Positions 35,566 through 44,208 are shown, counted from the stretch's first letter. The stretch is 64,000 nucleotides of DNA from Anaerovirgula multivorans (GCF_900188145.1 NZ_FZOJ01000028.1:1-64000), one strand, 5' to 3'. Notes: a model not told the origin generated them from the sequence alone. A program made the numbers and translations.

Positions 35566-37903
35566 AAAAGTTATTAGTTTTCTGATGATAGGGATGCTTA
35601 CCCTCAGTTTGGCAGCCTGCAGTGCAGGAAATAAAAGCACTTCTCAGGAACCAAGCATTCCTGCATATACTGAAATGGAGATAGGAAGCAATTCCGGTCT
35701 TATGTGGCCGGGAGGTAGTCGGGTGAATTCCAAAAACCAACTGGTATTTTTTGACAGAGGGTATGAAGCAAATTCAGGATTTGTAACTTTAGAGCAAAAT
35801 GGTGATCTAATAGATGGCTCACAGATCAGCTTTTTGGAAAATGTCAGTGCCTTTACCCTTGATAAAGAGGATAATATCTATGCGGTGACTACAGCTTCTA
35901 TGGAGAATAGTATTGCCCAAAAACTTACAGTCCTCAGCCCTCAAGGAGATATCTTGAAAAATGTTGAACTTGGAACATTTTCCAGTGCCGGAGGTAATGG
36001 AATGCAAAGAATGGGTTTTACGGATATAGCAGTAGATGCTAATGGATACATATACCTGTCTAATCCTTCCCAACACATTCAGGTCCTTGACAAGGAGGGG
36101 CAAGGGGTGAGAACCCTCGGCTCAGAAGGCTATGAAAGCATCGATATGGATTTCGAGGGTAACCTTATTGCCTTAAATATAATAATGGGGAAGAGAGCTA
36201 TTGAAAAATTGGATGTATCTACAGGAAGAACCCTCTGGTCCAATGATTTATCTCAGCAGAATACAAGCGGATTTAGCATGATGGGTTCAAATAAAATCAG
36301 GTCTTCAAAAGAGGATGACAGTATATATTATCTAACCAGCCAAAACATTTCGAAATATGATTCCTCCGGAAACCATATCGGGACTGTCATTGATTTTAAA
36401 GCCTATACCATTCTGGCTAGCGGATACAATATTTCTGATATGAGTATTGATGCTGAAGGCAATATCTATGTAGCCGCTACATCGCTGCCTGCCGGGGCGG
36501 GAAGAGTGAGCATAGGAGGGGGTTCCTCTCATCAATCTGCTAATCCTGCTGACTCTATAAAATATGAACTGTATAAGTATTCAGTACAGAGTGGAGAAAT
36601 CACTGCACCAAAGCAGGAAATAATCACAGTTTCTGTTCCGGTATCCAACAGAACACTTGAAATAGCAGCAAGTAAATTTCAGAGGGAGAACCCCGGATAC
36701 AGGATTGATATACAGATCTATCCTAGTGGGGACTATGAAACCTATATAAGAAACCTAAATACCCAGATACTTTCCGGAAAGGGCCCCGACGTCATATCTC
36801 TTGGTGGGTTACCTTATGAGAACTATATTTCCAGAAATGTCCTGGCGGATATAGGTGAGATGATGGATAGTGACAATAGCTTCGATATGAGCAAATACCA
36901 TACCAATATTTTTGATGCATTGAAAACCAACGGAGGTTTGTATGTACTACCCATAGATTTCACCTTCAATGTTTTAATGGCAAATCAGGCAATTCTTAAT
37001 CAGGAATCTATCATCATTGATGACAGGAATTGGACCTGGAATGATTTTAAATCAATTGCGGAAAAAGTGACGCAAAAAAATGGCAATGGTGGAAATCGAA
37101 CAGCGCTGCCTTCTGTCACCTCCGTGGAGCTGCTGAATCTATTTACCAGGGGCAGCTATAGCAATTACATCGATGCCGATAGAAAAAATGCCAACTTCAC
37201 TTCCGAAGGCTTCATGGATTTGCTGAAGACTATCAAGGCCTTTGATGAGGAAAATCTTACCAACAGCAATGTTGATAACAATATGGTTTCCATACTGGAG
37301 GCAGCAGGCAGGGAGGCAATCGTATTTTATCCTTACAATATCATAGACTATAATTTGTATGGATTTATGAAATCTGCATTTAAAGAACAATTAAGCCTTT
37401 ACAATATGCCTTCTTCAGGTGATGCTAATGTAAGAACCTTTTCATCAAACTCAATGTATGGTATAAACAGGAATTCTGATTATAAAGCAGAAGGCTGGGA
37501 ATTTTTAAAAATCCTTTTATCCGATGAGATTCAATCCCAGTCTATGCAAGGGGGGGCAATGCAGACCTCATCAGGGAGCAATGCCTTAGGAGGTTTTTCA
37601 GTGAACAAGGCGGCACAACAGCAAAGGGCTCAACAGGCAATAGACGCTTCCCAAGGCGGAAATATGAGAATAATGTTGAGAAGCGGGGATGGTAGTATTT
37701 CACTAAGCTCTGCTCCTATGGCCCAAACCGATATCGAATATATCAATGAATTTATAGCAGGTTTGAATACCTATGCCAATATAGATGCAAATATTACCAG
37801 TATTATACAGGATGAGACGAGAGGCTTTTTCTCAGGAAACAAATCTGTAGAAGAGACAGCAAAGCTGATACAGGATCGAGTAAATACCTATCTTAAAGAG
37901 TAG
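35558..37903 (+). CDS. Beta-propeller/solute-binding lipoprotein fusion
   Basis: A 781-residue lipoprotein, starting at ATG 35558 within the end of the permease gene. Signal and lipobox: LAACSAG, Cys about 22. Residues about 35-350 show NHL/SMP-30-like propeller blades (DKEDNIYAVTT, DANGYIYLSNPSQHIQVLDKEG, DAEGNIYVAAT). Residues about 360-770 are a family-1 sugar-type solute-binding domain (RTLEIAASKFQRENPGYRI, GKGPDVISLGGLPYENYISR). Ordinary binding proteins lack the propeller. The fusion is the likely capture component of the importer encoded at the start of this operon. Confidence 0.88.
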   Translation: MFKKVISFLMIGMLTLSLAACSAGNKSTSQEPSIPAYTEMEIGSNSGLMWPGGSRVNSKNQLVFFDRGYEANSGFVTLEQNGDLIDGSQISFLENVSAFTLDKEDNIYAVTTASMENSIAQKLTVLSPQGDILKNVELGTFSSAGGNGMQRMGFTDIAVDANGYIYLSNPSQHIQVLDKEGQGVRTLGSEGYESIDMDFEGNLIALNIIMGKRAIEKLDVSTGRTLWSNDLSQQNTSGFSMMGSNKIRSSKEDDSIYYLTSQNISKYDSSGNHIGTVIDFKAYTILASGYNISDMSIDAEGNIYVAATSLPAGAGRVSIGGGSSHQSANPADSIKYELYKYSVQSGEITAPKQEIITVSVPVSNRTLEIAASKFQRENPGYRIDIQIYPSGDYETYIRNLNTQILSGKGPDVISLGGLPYENYISRNVLADIGEMMDSDNSFDMSKYHTNIFDALKTNGGLYVLPIDFTFNVLMANQAILNQESIIIDDRNWTWNDFKSIAEKVTQKNGNGGNRTALPSVTSVELLNLFTRGSYSNYIDADRKNANFTSEGFMDLLKTIKAFDEENLTNSNVDNNMVSILEAAGREAIVFYPYNIIDYNLYGFMKSAFKEQLSLYNMPSSGDANVRTFSSNSMYGINRNSDYKAEGWEFLKILLSDEIQSQSMQGGAMQTSSGSNALGGFSVNKAAQQQRAQQAIDASQGGNMRIMLRSGDGSISLSSAPMAQTDIEYINEFIAGLNTYANIDANITSIIQDETRGFFSGNKSVEETAKLIQDRVNTYLKE

Positions 37904-37927
37904 AGAAACACGCAATAAATCCCTGGT

Positions 37928-37999
37928 TTATCCAAAATAGTCCTTGACAGGTTATGACTATTGGGATAGTATTTACTTATATTAAACTATCCCAATAGT
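37928..37999 (+). promoter_or_regulatory. BlaI-type operator array, blaI-blaR1 promoter
   Basis: TTGACA (37944-37949) and TAGTAT (37967-37972), 17 bp apart. ACTA-N6-TAGT operators lie at 37957-37970 and 37986-37999 and are inverted copies of each other. A degenerate third half-matching site lies at 37928-37941, again 29 bp upstream. Confidence 0.85.
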
Positions 38000-38018
38000 C
38001 ATGCAAGGAGAGATGAAT

Positions 38019-38378
38019 ATGAAAATTAAGTTATTTGATTCCGAGCTGAAGGTGATGGAAGTATTATGGAAAGAAGGTAATTTGACAGCAGGTCAGCTTG
38101 CCCGTATTTTGAAGGAGGAAACAGGTTGGAACAGGAACACCACCTATACCGTTATCAAAAAATGCATTGAAAAAGACGCTATTGAAAGATTGGAACCAAA
38201 TTTTACATGCAGGGCATTGATTACCAGAGAAGAAGTCCAGGAGCAGGAAACGACGGAATTCATTAATAAAATGTTTGATGGGTCTACGGAGATGTTTTTT
38301 GCAACATTTGTTAATGAAAAAAATCTGACAAAAGATGAAATTAATAAATTGAAGCAGATTGTTAACAAGCTAAAGTGA
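38019..38378 (+). CDS. blaI: BlaI/MecI-family repressor
   Basis: A 119-residue winged-helix repressor of the BlaI/MecI family. ATG 38019 is chosen because AAGGAGAG lies upstream; an earlier ATG (38001) falls beside the operator. The helix-turn-helix covers about 8-70 (ELKVMEVLWKEGNLTAGQLARIL; WNRNTTYTVIKKCIEKDAIER), and the C-terminal dimerisation helix is shorter. In known systems the repressor is cleaved or released after BlaR1 senses a signal. It should bind the three operator arrays in this window, one of which covers its own promoter. It is 10 bp from the M56 gene. Confidence 0.92.
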   Translation: MKIKLFDSELKVMEVLWKEGNLTAGQLARILKEETGWNRNTTYTVIKKCIEKDAIERLEPNFTCRALITREEVQEQETTEFINKMFDGSTEMFFATFVNEKNLTKDEINKLKQIVNKLK

Positions 38379-38388
38379 GGTGCTTATA

Positions 38389-39864
38389 ATGGATGTACTT
38401 CAAATGAGTGTTTCAGCCGCCATGCTCATTCTTATAGTTGCTGTTATAAGAGTTTCTGCAATAAACAGGCTGCCGAAAACCATGTTCCTTGCACTTTGGG
38501 GAATTGCCTTATGTCGATTGATTATTCCCTTTTCCATTCCCTTAAAATTTGGTCTTTATAACCTGATCAATCGTTTAAGCTTTGTAGGAAAAGCTGGAAG
38601 GGCAAGGGTCGGGGGTGCGAGGGTTTTCATATATGAAAATATGGAATATATGGAGACAGTAAATAAACCTTTACAGTTAGAACCCATGATGATGCTTTGG
38701 ATGGTAGGAGCAGTCCTTCTAATTCTATTCTTTATAGTATCCTTCAATAAAAGCTATAGGGAAATCAGAACAGCCTTGCCAATAAAAGATAACCCTTTGA
38801 TTGACAGGTGGATACGTGAGATAAAGACATATCGATCCATAAGTGTTCTGGTGTCGGATAAAGCTACAACGCCCCTAACCTATGGCATAATAAAGCCCAA
38901 AATCATACTTCCAAAGGTCATGGATTACAGCAATGAAATACAAATGAGATATATTCTTACCCATGAATTAATACATATCAAGCGGCTTGATGCCCTATGG
39001 AAGCTTTTATTAATCAGCGCACTGTGCCTTCATTGGTTTAATCCCATGGTATGGGTATTGTATGTGCTAATGAATAGAGATTTGGAGATTGCCTGTGATG
39101 AGGAGGTAATTAAACTATTCGGTGATAGCACAAAGTCCGACTATGCACTATCCTTAATTGAAATGGCGGAAAGCAGAACCCAGTTTACTCCTTTATATAG
39201 TAGTTTCAGTAAAAATGCCACGGAAGAAAGAATTGTGTCAATTATGAAATTTAAGAAAACATCCATATTTAGTTTGGTGTTAGCTTTTATACTTGTTGCA
39301 GGAGCAACTTTAGTATTTGCTGAAAGTACTGTAAACACAATTCATCAGATAAGAGGAGTAATTGAAACAGACAGCGGCAGGTTCAGTTTTGAAATGAATG
39401 AAAAGGGAAAGATTACTGTAAAAGATGCTGAAGGAAGGATCATTAGCAAGACTAGTATAGGTAGTGACGGTGAGGTTATCTTGACTGACGATAGTGGAAA
39501 TGTAATTGAAACATTACATTTAAATATTCCTATAGATATTCCTAAAGATATCCTAGGAAAACGAGTTCTACTCCATAAACCAGGAATACTGTCAGAAAAA
39601 GGTATTGTTGCTACCGAAATGCTACAAAAGCTTATTGCAGAGGTCAATGAAAATGGTTTTGTCACGATAAAGGATACTGAGGGCAATGTACTTGCTGCAG
39701 GAAGAGCTGATAACAGTGATGCAGTAATCATAATGGATAACAACGGCGTGAAAATTGGAGCCGCAATGCTTGAAAATGGCAGCATTGCTAAACTAATTAT
39801 AAACCTTAATAATAATGACAATAGGGATGCTGTGTTTAAGATAACCAATGAAAGCTTACAATAA
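38389..39864 (+). CDS. BlaR1-like M56 membrane metallopeptidase with atypical sensor domain
   Basis: A 491-residue integral membrane peptidase. ATG 38389 has GAGG 8 nt upstream. The M56 part (about 1-310) has several spans and the zinc motif HELIH (in ILTHELIHIKRL) with a downstream IACDEEV motif. A further span lies at about 295-312 (SLVLAFILVAGATLVFAE). The C-terminal ~180 residues are not a penicillin-binding sensor; they hold repeats of the type KDAEGRIISK, TDDSGNVIE, KDTEGNVLA and MDNNGVKIG. It would cleave the partner repressor when the sensor is engaged. The signal is therefore probably not a beta-lactam. Confidence 0.88.
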   Translation: MDVLQMSVSAAMLILIVAVIRVSAINRLPKTMFLALWGIALCRLIIPFSIPLKFGLYNLINRLSFVGKAGRARVGGARVFIYENMEYMETVNKPLQLEPMMMLWMVGAVLLILFFIVSFNKSYREIRTALPIKDNPLIDRWIREIKTYRSISVLVSDKATTPLTYGIIKPKIILPKVMDYSNEIQMRYILTHELIHIKRLDALWKLLLISALCLHWFNPMVWVLYVLMNRDLEIACDEEVIKLFGDSTKSDYALSLIEMAESRTQFTPLYSSFSKNATEERIVSIMKFKKTSIFSLVLAFILVAGATLVFAESTVNTIHQIRGVIETDSGRFSFEMNEKGKITVKDAEGRIISKTSIGSDGEVILTDDSGNVIETLHLNIPIDIPKDILGKRVLLHKPGILSEKGIVATEMLQKLIAEVNENGFVTIKDTEGNVLAAGRADNSDAVIIMDNNGVKIGAAMLENGSIAKLIINLNNNDNRDAVFKITNESLQ

Positions 39865-40064
39865 TTTTTTCTATAGGAATGCTTTCTTATAGAAGATGGG
39901 TATTGGAAAAAGATAAAGCAGATAGATTTCTGATTTCAGTTAATCAAAAAAGCGGATGAAATCAGAGATGCTATCTGCTTTTTGATGGTGATTTTTTAGT
40001 CTATTGTAAAATCTAATTGTGACAGAAATATTTCTAGAAAAAAATCATTGAAAATTTTTCTATA
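39865..40064 (+). terminator. Two-tier terminator after blaR1
   Basis: AAAGCAGATAG (39915-39925) pairs with CTATCTGCTTT (39971-39981). Inside it CTGATTTCA (39930-39938) pairs with TGAAATCAG (39957-39965). A short T run follows. The rest of this gap shows nothing further before the operator array at 40065. Confidence 0.8.
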
Positions 40065-40137
40065 ACTACCACAATAGTCATTGACATATTATGACTATTG
40101 TGGTAGTATTTATTTGTAAATTGACTATTGAGATAGT
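40065..40137 (+). promoter_or_regulatory. BlaI-type operator array, DUF2680-like protein operon
   Basis: TTGACA (40081-40086) and TAGTAT (40104-40109), 17 bp apart. Operators ACTA-N6-TAGT lie at 40065-40078, 40094-40107 and 40124-40137, spaced 29 and 30 bp as at 30806. The first gene starts 190 bp downstream; the long leader has no clear secondary feature. Confidence 0.87.
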
Positions 40138-40326
40138 CGCGATCGACAAAGTCGTCCTTTAAAGCTTCTAAAGAAAGACGTTGTTCTATATTTATACTGT
40201 TTATATTAGAAGAAGATTTGACTTTGGTATAGGGGGGAGTGTATATCTATAGGATGGGTTATATAAACTTGATTTAATCTAGAAGCTTATTAGATCAAGC
40301 TAAAAATGAAAGAGGTGTTTTGTTGT

Positions 40327-40986
40327 ATGAAATATCAAAGATACAAAAAAGGAATTGTTATGATTTCACTGCTTATTATAGTAGCACTTTTATTTGCAGG
40401 TTGTGGACAGAATGAGGCTGATAAAAAGGGTCAGGATGACAGTATGACCAATAGTACTGAAAATAACATAGAAATAGAAGAAAATCCAAATGAAGATGAA
40501 AATGTAACACCTGCCGAAGAAGAAAATATAAATGTTACCCTAGTACCAGCAGTACCCGAAGAAAGCCCAAAAGCTGAACAACAGCAAAAATTCCCGGTTC
40601 AAAATAACAATAACAATACATCCGATACTGCAAAAGTGAATAATGCTCTTGGAACATCGGATGTTAACCCAAGCGGCAGTACTGAAAATAAAATAACTAC
40701 ATCTTCTGGAGGAGCAAAAACTTCAAATCCTGAAGAACTGAAAGACAGAATGAGAAATAGTACCCAGGGCTTGGTAAACGACGGCACCATAACACAGGAA
40801 CAGGCAGAAAAAATTGTTCATGTTTTTGTTGATATAGCTGCTTCAGGCTCTGGTGTGAGAATTACCCCAAATTCGTTGAGTGGGCTGGTGGAACAGGGAG
40901 TCATTACACAGGAGCAGGCTGATGCTGTAATGAATGCATTGATGGCAAATTCACAAGGAGCAACGAACATGAAGTCAAGCCAATAA
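40327..40986 (+). CDS. Lipoprotein with C-terminal repeat domain
   Basis: A 219-residue lipoprotein. ATG 40327 is preferred because AGAGGTG lies upstream. Lipobox LFAGC, Cys about 25. A long acidic, Asn/Pro/Glu-rich linker (about 27-140) leads to a helical domain of about 65 residues with two repeats (GTITQEQAEKIV and GVITQEQADAVMNAL), in the style of DUF2680. The same domain ends the next gene. It is the first gene downstream of the third BlaI-type array, so it is probably displayed outside the cell when the repressor is released. Function unknown. Confidence 0.75.
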   Translation: MKYQRYKKGIVMISLLIIVALLFAGCGQNEADKKGQDDSMTNSTENNIEIEENPNEDENVTPAEEENINVTLVPAVPEESPKAEQQQKFPVQNNNNNTSDTAKVNNALGTSDVNPSGSTENKITTSSGGAKTSNPEELKDRMRNSTQGLVNDGTITQEQAEKIVHVFVDIAASGSGVRITPNSLSGLVEQGVITQEQADAVMNALMANSQGATNMKSSQ

Positions 40987-41068
40987 AATAATTGATGCAT
41001 TTAAAGAGTTTTTAAGCGAATAGAGGAGTTTTATAATTTATAAAACAATCAAAATGAGGAGGATGTAT

Positions 41069-41854
41069 ATGTTTTGGAAAAAGTTTGCTTTAATTTGCAT
41101 TATTTGTCTGCTGACTTTAAATGGAGTTGCTGTAACTGCTAGCGCTCAGGATAAAATCAATGTAAAAGTGGATAACAGTTACATTGTATTTGAGGATCAG
41201 GATCCAATGGTTGTTGATGGCAGAACCATGGTGCCTATGAAAAAAATATTTGAAACCCTTGGGGCAGACATTGACTGGGATGGAAGTACAAATACTGTAA
41301 CTGCTTTAAAAGAAGATACCAAAATTGTTTTAAAAATTGGTGCCGATACTGCCAGAATAAATGGTAAGGAAGTTATGCTGGATGTACCTGCTCAAGTAAT
41401 AAACGGACGAACCATGGTGCCTTTAAAATTTGTGAGCGAAGCTATGGGAGCTGAAGTTAGTTGGGATGATAGGACAAAAACAGTAGTGATAAGTACAGGG
41501 GAAATTAACAATGGCAATATGTTTGATGTTGAGCCTGCTAAAGCTCAGGAACAGAAGAATACGTCACAGGATAGCGGCATGATGGCTGTGCCGTCTGAGG
41601 GAGGAAGCAGTCGAACCCCTGAACAACAGAGAGAGGAACTAAAAAATAAAATCCAAAATTTGGTAGAAAATGGCACCATAACACAGAGACAGGCAGAAAA
41701 AATATTTGATGCTTTTAGCGGGCCTGCAGGCATAATGATGACCCCAAATGCGTTAAATGGTTTGGTGGAACAAGGAGTTATTACAAAGGAGCAGGCTGAT
41801 GCTGTTATGAATGCAGTTAGAATAGGCGGACAGGTAACGAAATTGTCGGTGTAA
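41069..41854 (+). CDS. Copper-amine-oxidase-N-type domain protein with C-terminal repeat domain
   Basis: A 261-residue secreted protein. ATG 41069 has GAGGAGG about 7 nt upstream. Signal peptide about 1-27 (ending TASAQ). Residues about 30-140 are a copper amine oxidase N-terminal-type domain with two units (VDGRTMVPMKKIFETLGA and INGRTMVPLKFVSEAMGA). It is a common cell-wall-associated module in clostridia and is unrelated to oxidase activity. Residues about 190-255 repeat the helical domain of the preceding lipoprotein (GTITQRQAEKIF, GVITKEQADAVMNAV). It probably shares the BlaI-type controlled transcript. Confidence 0.82.
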   Translation: MFWKKFALICIICLLTLNGVAVTASAQDKINVKVDNSYIVFEDQDPMVVDGRTMVPMKKIFETLGADIDWDGSTNTVTALKEDTKIVLKIGADTARINGKEVMLDVPAQVINGRTMVPLKFVSEAMGAEVSWDDRTKTVVISTGEINNGNMFDVEPAKAQEQKNTSQDSGMMAVPSEGGSSRTPEQQREELKNKIQNLVENGTITQRQAEKIFDAFSGPAGIMMTPNALNGLVEQGVITKEQADAVMNAVRIGGQVTKLSV

Positions 41855-42265
41855 GGGGAATAGCAAGGGGATGTATCGGGAATTCTTGGAATATATGCAA
41901 AGACTTTGTGCTTTTGTGGAAAGAAAAGATTTATTATTCCTAAAAAAATAAAAACAATGGTACCTGTATATAGAAAAATCACTTAATCATAAAGATTATA
42001 GTGATTTTTTTCTGTAACTTTTCCAATAATTGTTGTAGATGATATTAATTTAGACATTAAGTTATAAATTACTTTTAATGAGTTCATTAGGAAAGGCAAT
42101 TATTGCAGATGATATGTTCTATAATTTTTTCTATTTGCTTCAGCTTATAAAATAAAAATTCAAGAAAATCTTTACAAATCTACCAGCATTCTATATAATA
42201 TATATGAAAATGAAATTCATTATCAATTAATTATATATAATATAAAATGTATAGGAGGAAATAGA
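41855..42265 (+). other. Intergenic region upstream of rpsD
   Basis: A 411-bp gap with a terminator at 41974. Downstream, two similar stretches (AATTGTTGTAGATGATAT at 42028 and AATTATTGCAGATGATAT at 42098) form an imperfect direct repeat of unknown meaning. AGGAGG precedes the rpsD start. S4 genes are often autoregulated through their leader, but I could not draw a recognisable S4-binding structure. Confidence 0.45.
41974..42012 (+). terminator. Terminator of the BlaI-controlled operon
   Basis: AAAAATCACT (41974-41983) pairs with AGTGATTTTT (42000-42009), with further pairing inside (TAATC/GATTA), followed by TTCT. Confidence 0.75.
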
Positions 42266-42862
42266 ATGGCAACAAAGAATGGACCTAGATTTAAAGAATC
42301 TAGAAGATTGGGATTAAACGTATGCGGGCATCCAAAGGCAATGAATAGAGCGAAAAGTGGTACCAGCAGAGGAGATAGAAAGTTATCGACATATGGAATT
42401 CAATTGTTAGAAAAACAAAGATTAAAGGCTTATTATGGAGTACTAGAAAAACAGATGAGAGGCTATGTAGAACAGGCAAAAAGAACCCCAGGCATTACTG
42501 GAGAAGTATTAGTAAAAATCTTGGAGTGCAGATTAGATAATATGGTTTATCGAATGGGATTTGCAAAAACCATTAGACAGGCAAGACAAATGGTGGTTCA
42601 TGGACATATTATGATAAATGGTGAAAAGGTAGATAGACCTTCTTATTCAGTAAAGATAGGAGATGAGATCAACCTGGTTGAAAAATCAAAAAATCTACAG
42701 CTATTTATCGAAAACTTTGAAGTGAACAGCTTGAATACGCTTCCTTATATTCAAAAAGATTTTAATCAAAAAGGCGCTACGTTAATGAAGTCACCAGAAA
42801 GAGAAGAGATTCCCATTGAAATTCAAGACCAACTAGTAATAGAATACTACTCAACTAAATAG
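42266..42862 (+). CDS. rpsD: 30S ribosomal protein S4
   Basis: A 198-residue S4 protein of normal length. The N-terminal S4 domain and the central S4 RNA-binding domain (about 92-155; [27 protein letters not shown]) are complete. The N-terminus lacks the four-cysteine zinc knuckle, so this is the zinc-free type. It stands alone, away from the usual alpha operon, so it is probably a second rpsD copy, as some clostridia have. S4 binds 16S rRNA early in assembly. AGGAGG lies upstream. Confidence 0.93.
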   Translation: MATKNGPRFKESRRLGLNVCGHPKAMNRAKSGTSRGDRKLSTYGIQLLEKQRLKAYYGVLEKQMRGYVEQAKRTPGITGEVLVKILECRLDNMVYRMGFAKTIRQARQMVVHGHIMINGEKVDRPSYSVKIGDEINLVEKSKNLQLFIENFEVNSLNTLPYIQKDFNQKGATLMKSPEREEIPIEIQDQLVIEYYSTK

Positions 42863-42886
42863 TATTCAAGAAACTAAGGAGCGCTC

Positions 42887-43606
42887 ATGATGATTGGTAA
42901 AGGGAATAGCCTCAAAGAAAAATCTGTATCAAAATATGAATCCTTTTATTTTTGGGAAAATCTTATCCATAAAGAAGAGCCTTTGTGGGAAAATGGTTTT
43001 CAAAATAAACCTTTAACAGAAAGTTCTATTTATATATATACCGTCTTGATGGATCATAATAAAGATTTCCTAAAGAGTAAATGGGCCTACTATCCAGATG
43101 TGTATGCTCTTTTAGGATTTTTACAATATGTTTTTTTGCCCACTAGTTTTTTCACCTGGCTAGATAACGATGTAGATGGTTTTAATATTCCGCTTACAAC
43201 AGGTGAAGAATTGCTTCAGATTATGTTGGAAGTAGAAAAAACTTTAGACCCATGGGAGATAGGATTAATGAAAACTCAGCTGGAAGAAGTAAAAGCCTTC
43301 TGGCAATTGTCGGAAGAAGCGTGCTTGGAAAAAATTCATCAGTTCTCAGTTGCTTTTAATCAAAGCTGGATCGGGAAATCAGATAAGCTGGTGTATTTTA
43401 AAATTTTTCAGACACCAGTAGATATTGGAAAATATGTACTCCAAGGTGGAGAGATTGCGGGTGAAGGCTTTACAGAGGTTATGGAAGAAGAAATTGAGAT
43501 GACAAAAGCTCAATGGGAAGATGTCTACCAAAAGGTATATCAGGATCCCTTCATGCGAAAGAAGTTTATCGATATTTTAAATTACAAAATCGGGTGTTTG
43601 GTTTAA
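42887..43606 (+). CDS. Unknown protein
   Basis: A 239-residue soluble protein with many aromatic residues (KYESFYFWENLIHKEEPLW; LQYVFLPTSFFTWLDND) and no signal peptide or membrane span. I do not recognise a family. It lies 24 bp after rpsD with AAGGAG before its ATG and may be co-transcribed. The predicted mostly helical make-up would fit a chaperone-like or regulatory protein, but nothing specific supports that. Confidence 0.7.
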   Translation: MMIGKGNSLKEKSVSKYESFYFWENLIHKEEPLWENGFQNKPLTESSIYIYTVLMDHNKDFLKSKWAYYPDVYALLGFLQYVFLPTSFFTWLDNDVDGFNIPLTTGEELLQIMLEVEKTLDPWEIGLMKTQLEEVKAFWQLSEEACLEKIHQFSVAFNQSWIGKSDKLVYFKIFQTPVDIGKYVLQGGEIAGEGFTEVMEEEIEMTKAQWEDVYQKVYQDPFMRKKFIDILNYKIGCLV

Positions 43607-43712
43607 AAATAAAATAGAATTTATTGGATGGCATAAAGTTTCTAGGGTACTTAAAAAATAAAGAAAGGTAAGTTTCTTATTTTGAAATGATAAATATTTA
43701 TCAAGAAAAGAA

Positions 43713-43741
43713 TTGATTATCAGTTTTGTTTATGCTATACT
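43713..43741 (+). promoter_or_regulatory. Promoter of the cobalamin riboswitch transcript
   Basis: TTGATT (43713-43718) and TATACT (43736-43741) are 17 bp apart, just upstream of the riboswitch. Confidence 0.7.
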
Positions 43742-43754
43742 TCGATTAAGTTAA

Positions 43755-43920
43755 TATACGTTAGACAAGTTTTCATTAAATAAATGAAATGGGAAGTTTG
43801 GTGAAAATCCAACGCGGTCCCGCCACTGTAAGGGTGAGTCTTTTTACAACTTATGCCACTGGATGTTATCTGGGAAGGCGTGAAAAGATGATGAGCCTAA
43901 GTCAGGATACCAGCTTGTTT
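43755..43920 (+). ncRNA. Cobalamin (B12) riboswitch
   Basis: The conserved cobalamin riboswitch elements appear in order: GGGAAGTTTGGTGAAAATCC, CGCGGTCCCGCCACTG, a variable arm, TGGGAAGGC, GATGAGCC and the B12 box GTCAGGATACC (43901-43911). Bound adenosylcobalamin normally switches off cobalamin or cobalt uptake and synthesis genes. A terminator follows at 44031. The next gene is nikA, 0.8 kb away, so it most likely regulates the nik operon. Confidence 0.95.
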
Positions 43921-44030
43921 AAATTGATGTTTTTTAAATTCACGGTGTATGGATTTGGGGACTGGATGATTATTGGTTTTGATTCTTTGTTTTAAATATA
44001 TAAAACCTAATCATAGTATAGTCTTGTATT

Positions 44031-44063
44031 GCCTGCTCATACATTGTAAGTGCAGGCTTTTTT
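44031..44063 (+). terminator. Terminator after the cobalamin riboswitch
   Basis: GCCTGC (44031-44036) pairs with GCAGGC (44052-44057), followed by TTTTTT. It is the likely expression platform of the riboswitch. Confidence 0.8.
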
Positions 44064-44107
44064 ATGTGCTTAAAAACTACAGCTATAGCAGATTAGAAAC
44101 AATTTGG

Positions 44108-44172
44108 TGCCCCCTTCAGCAAAGCTAAGAGTAAAATCTAAGCCAGTTTTACTCCCCCTTAGCAATGCTGAT
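44108..44172 (+). ncRNA. Nested hairpin of unknown function
   Basis: CAGCAAAGCTAAG (44117-44129) pairs with CTTAGCAATGCTG (44158-44170), two A-A mismatches. Inside it AGTAAAA (44130-44136) pairs with TTTTACT (44147-44153). CCCCCTT occurs at about 44110, 44154 and 44234, each beside a hairpin arm. Confidence 0.45.
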
Positions 44173-44208
44173 TATATATAAATTTAATATTAAATTTATT
44201 ATTAAAAT

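Noticed and set aside
39345..39848. A 167-codon minus-strand frame
   Set aside because: It is the shadow of the repeat-containing C-terminal part of the M56 protein.
40327..41854. Idea that the copper-amine-oxidase-N-type protein is an oxidase
   Set aside because: The module is a common wall-associated domain in clostridia, and no catalytic oxidase domain is present.
43789..43995. A 68-codon plus-strand reading frame
   Set aside because: It lies inside the cobalamin riboswitch, whose conserved blocks explain the sequence.
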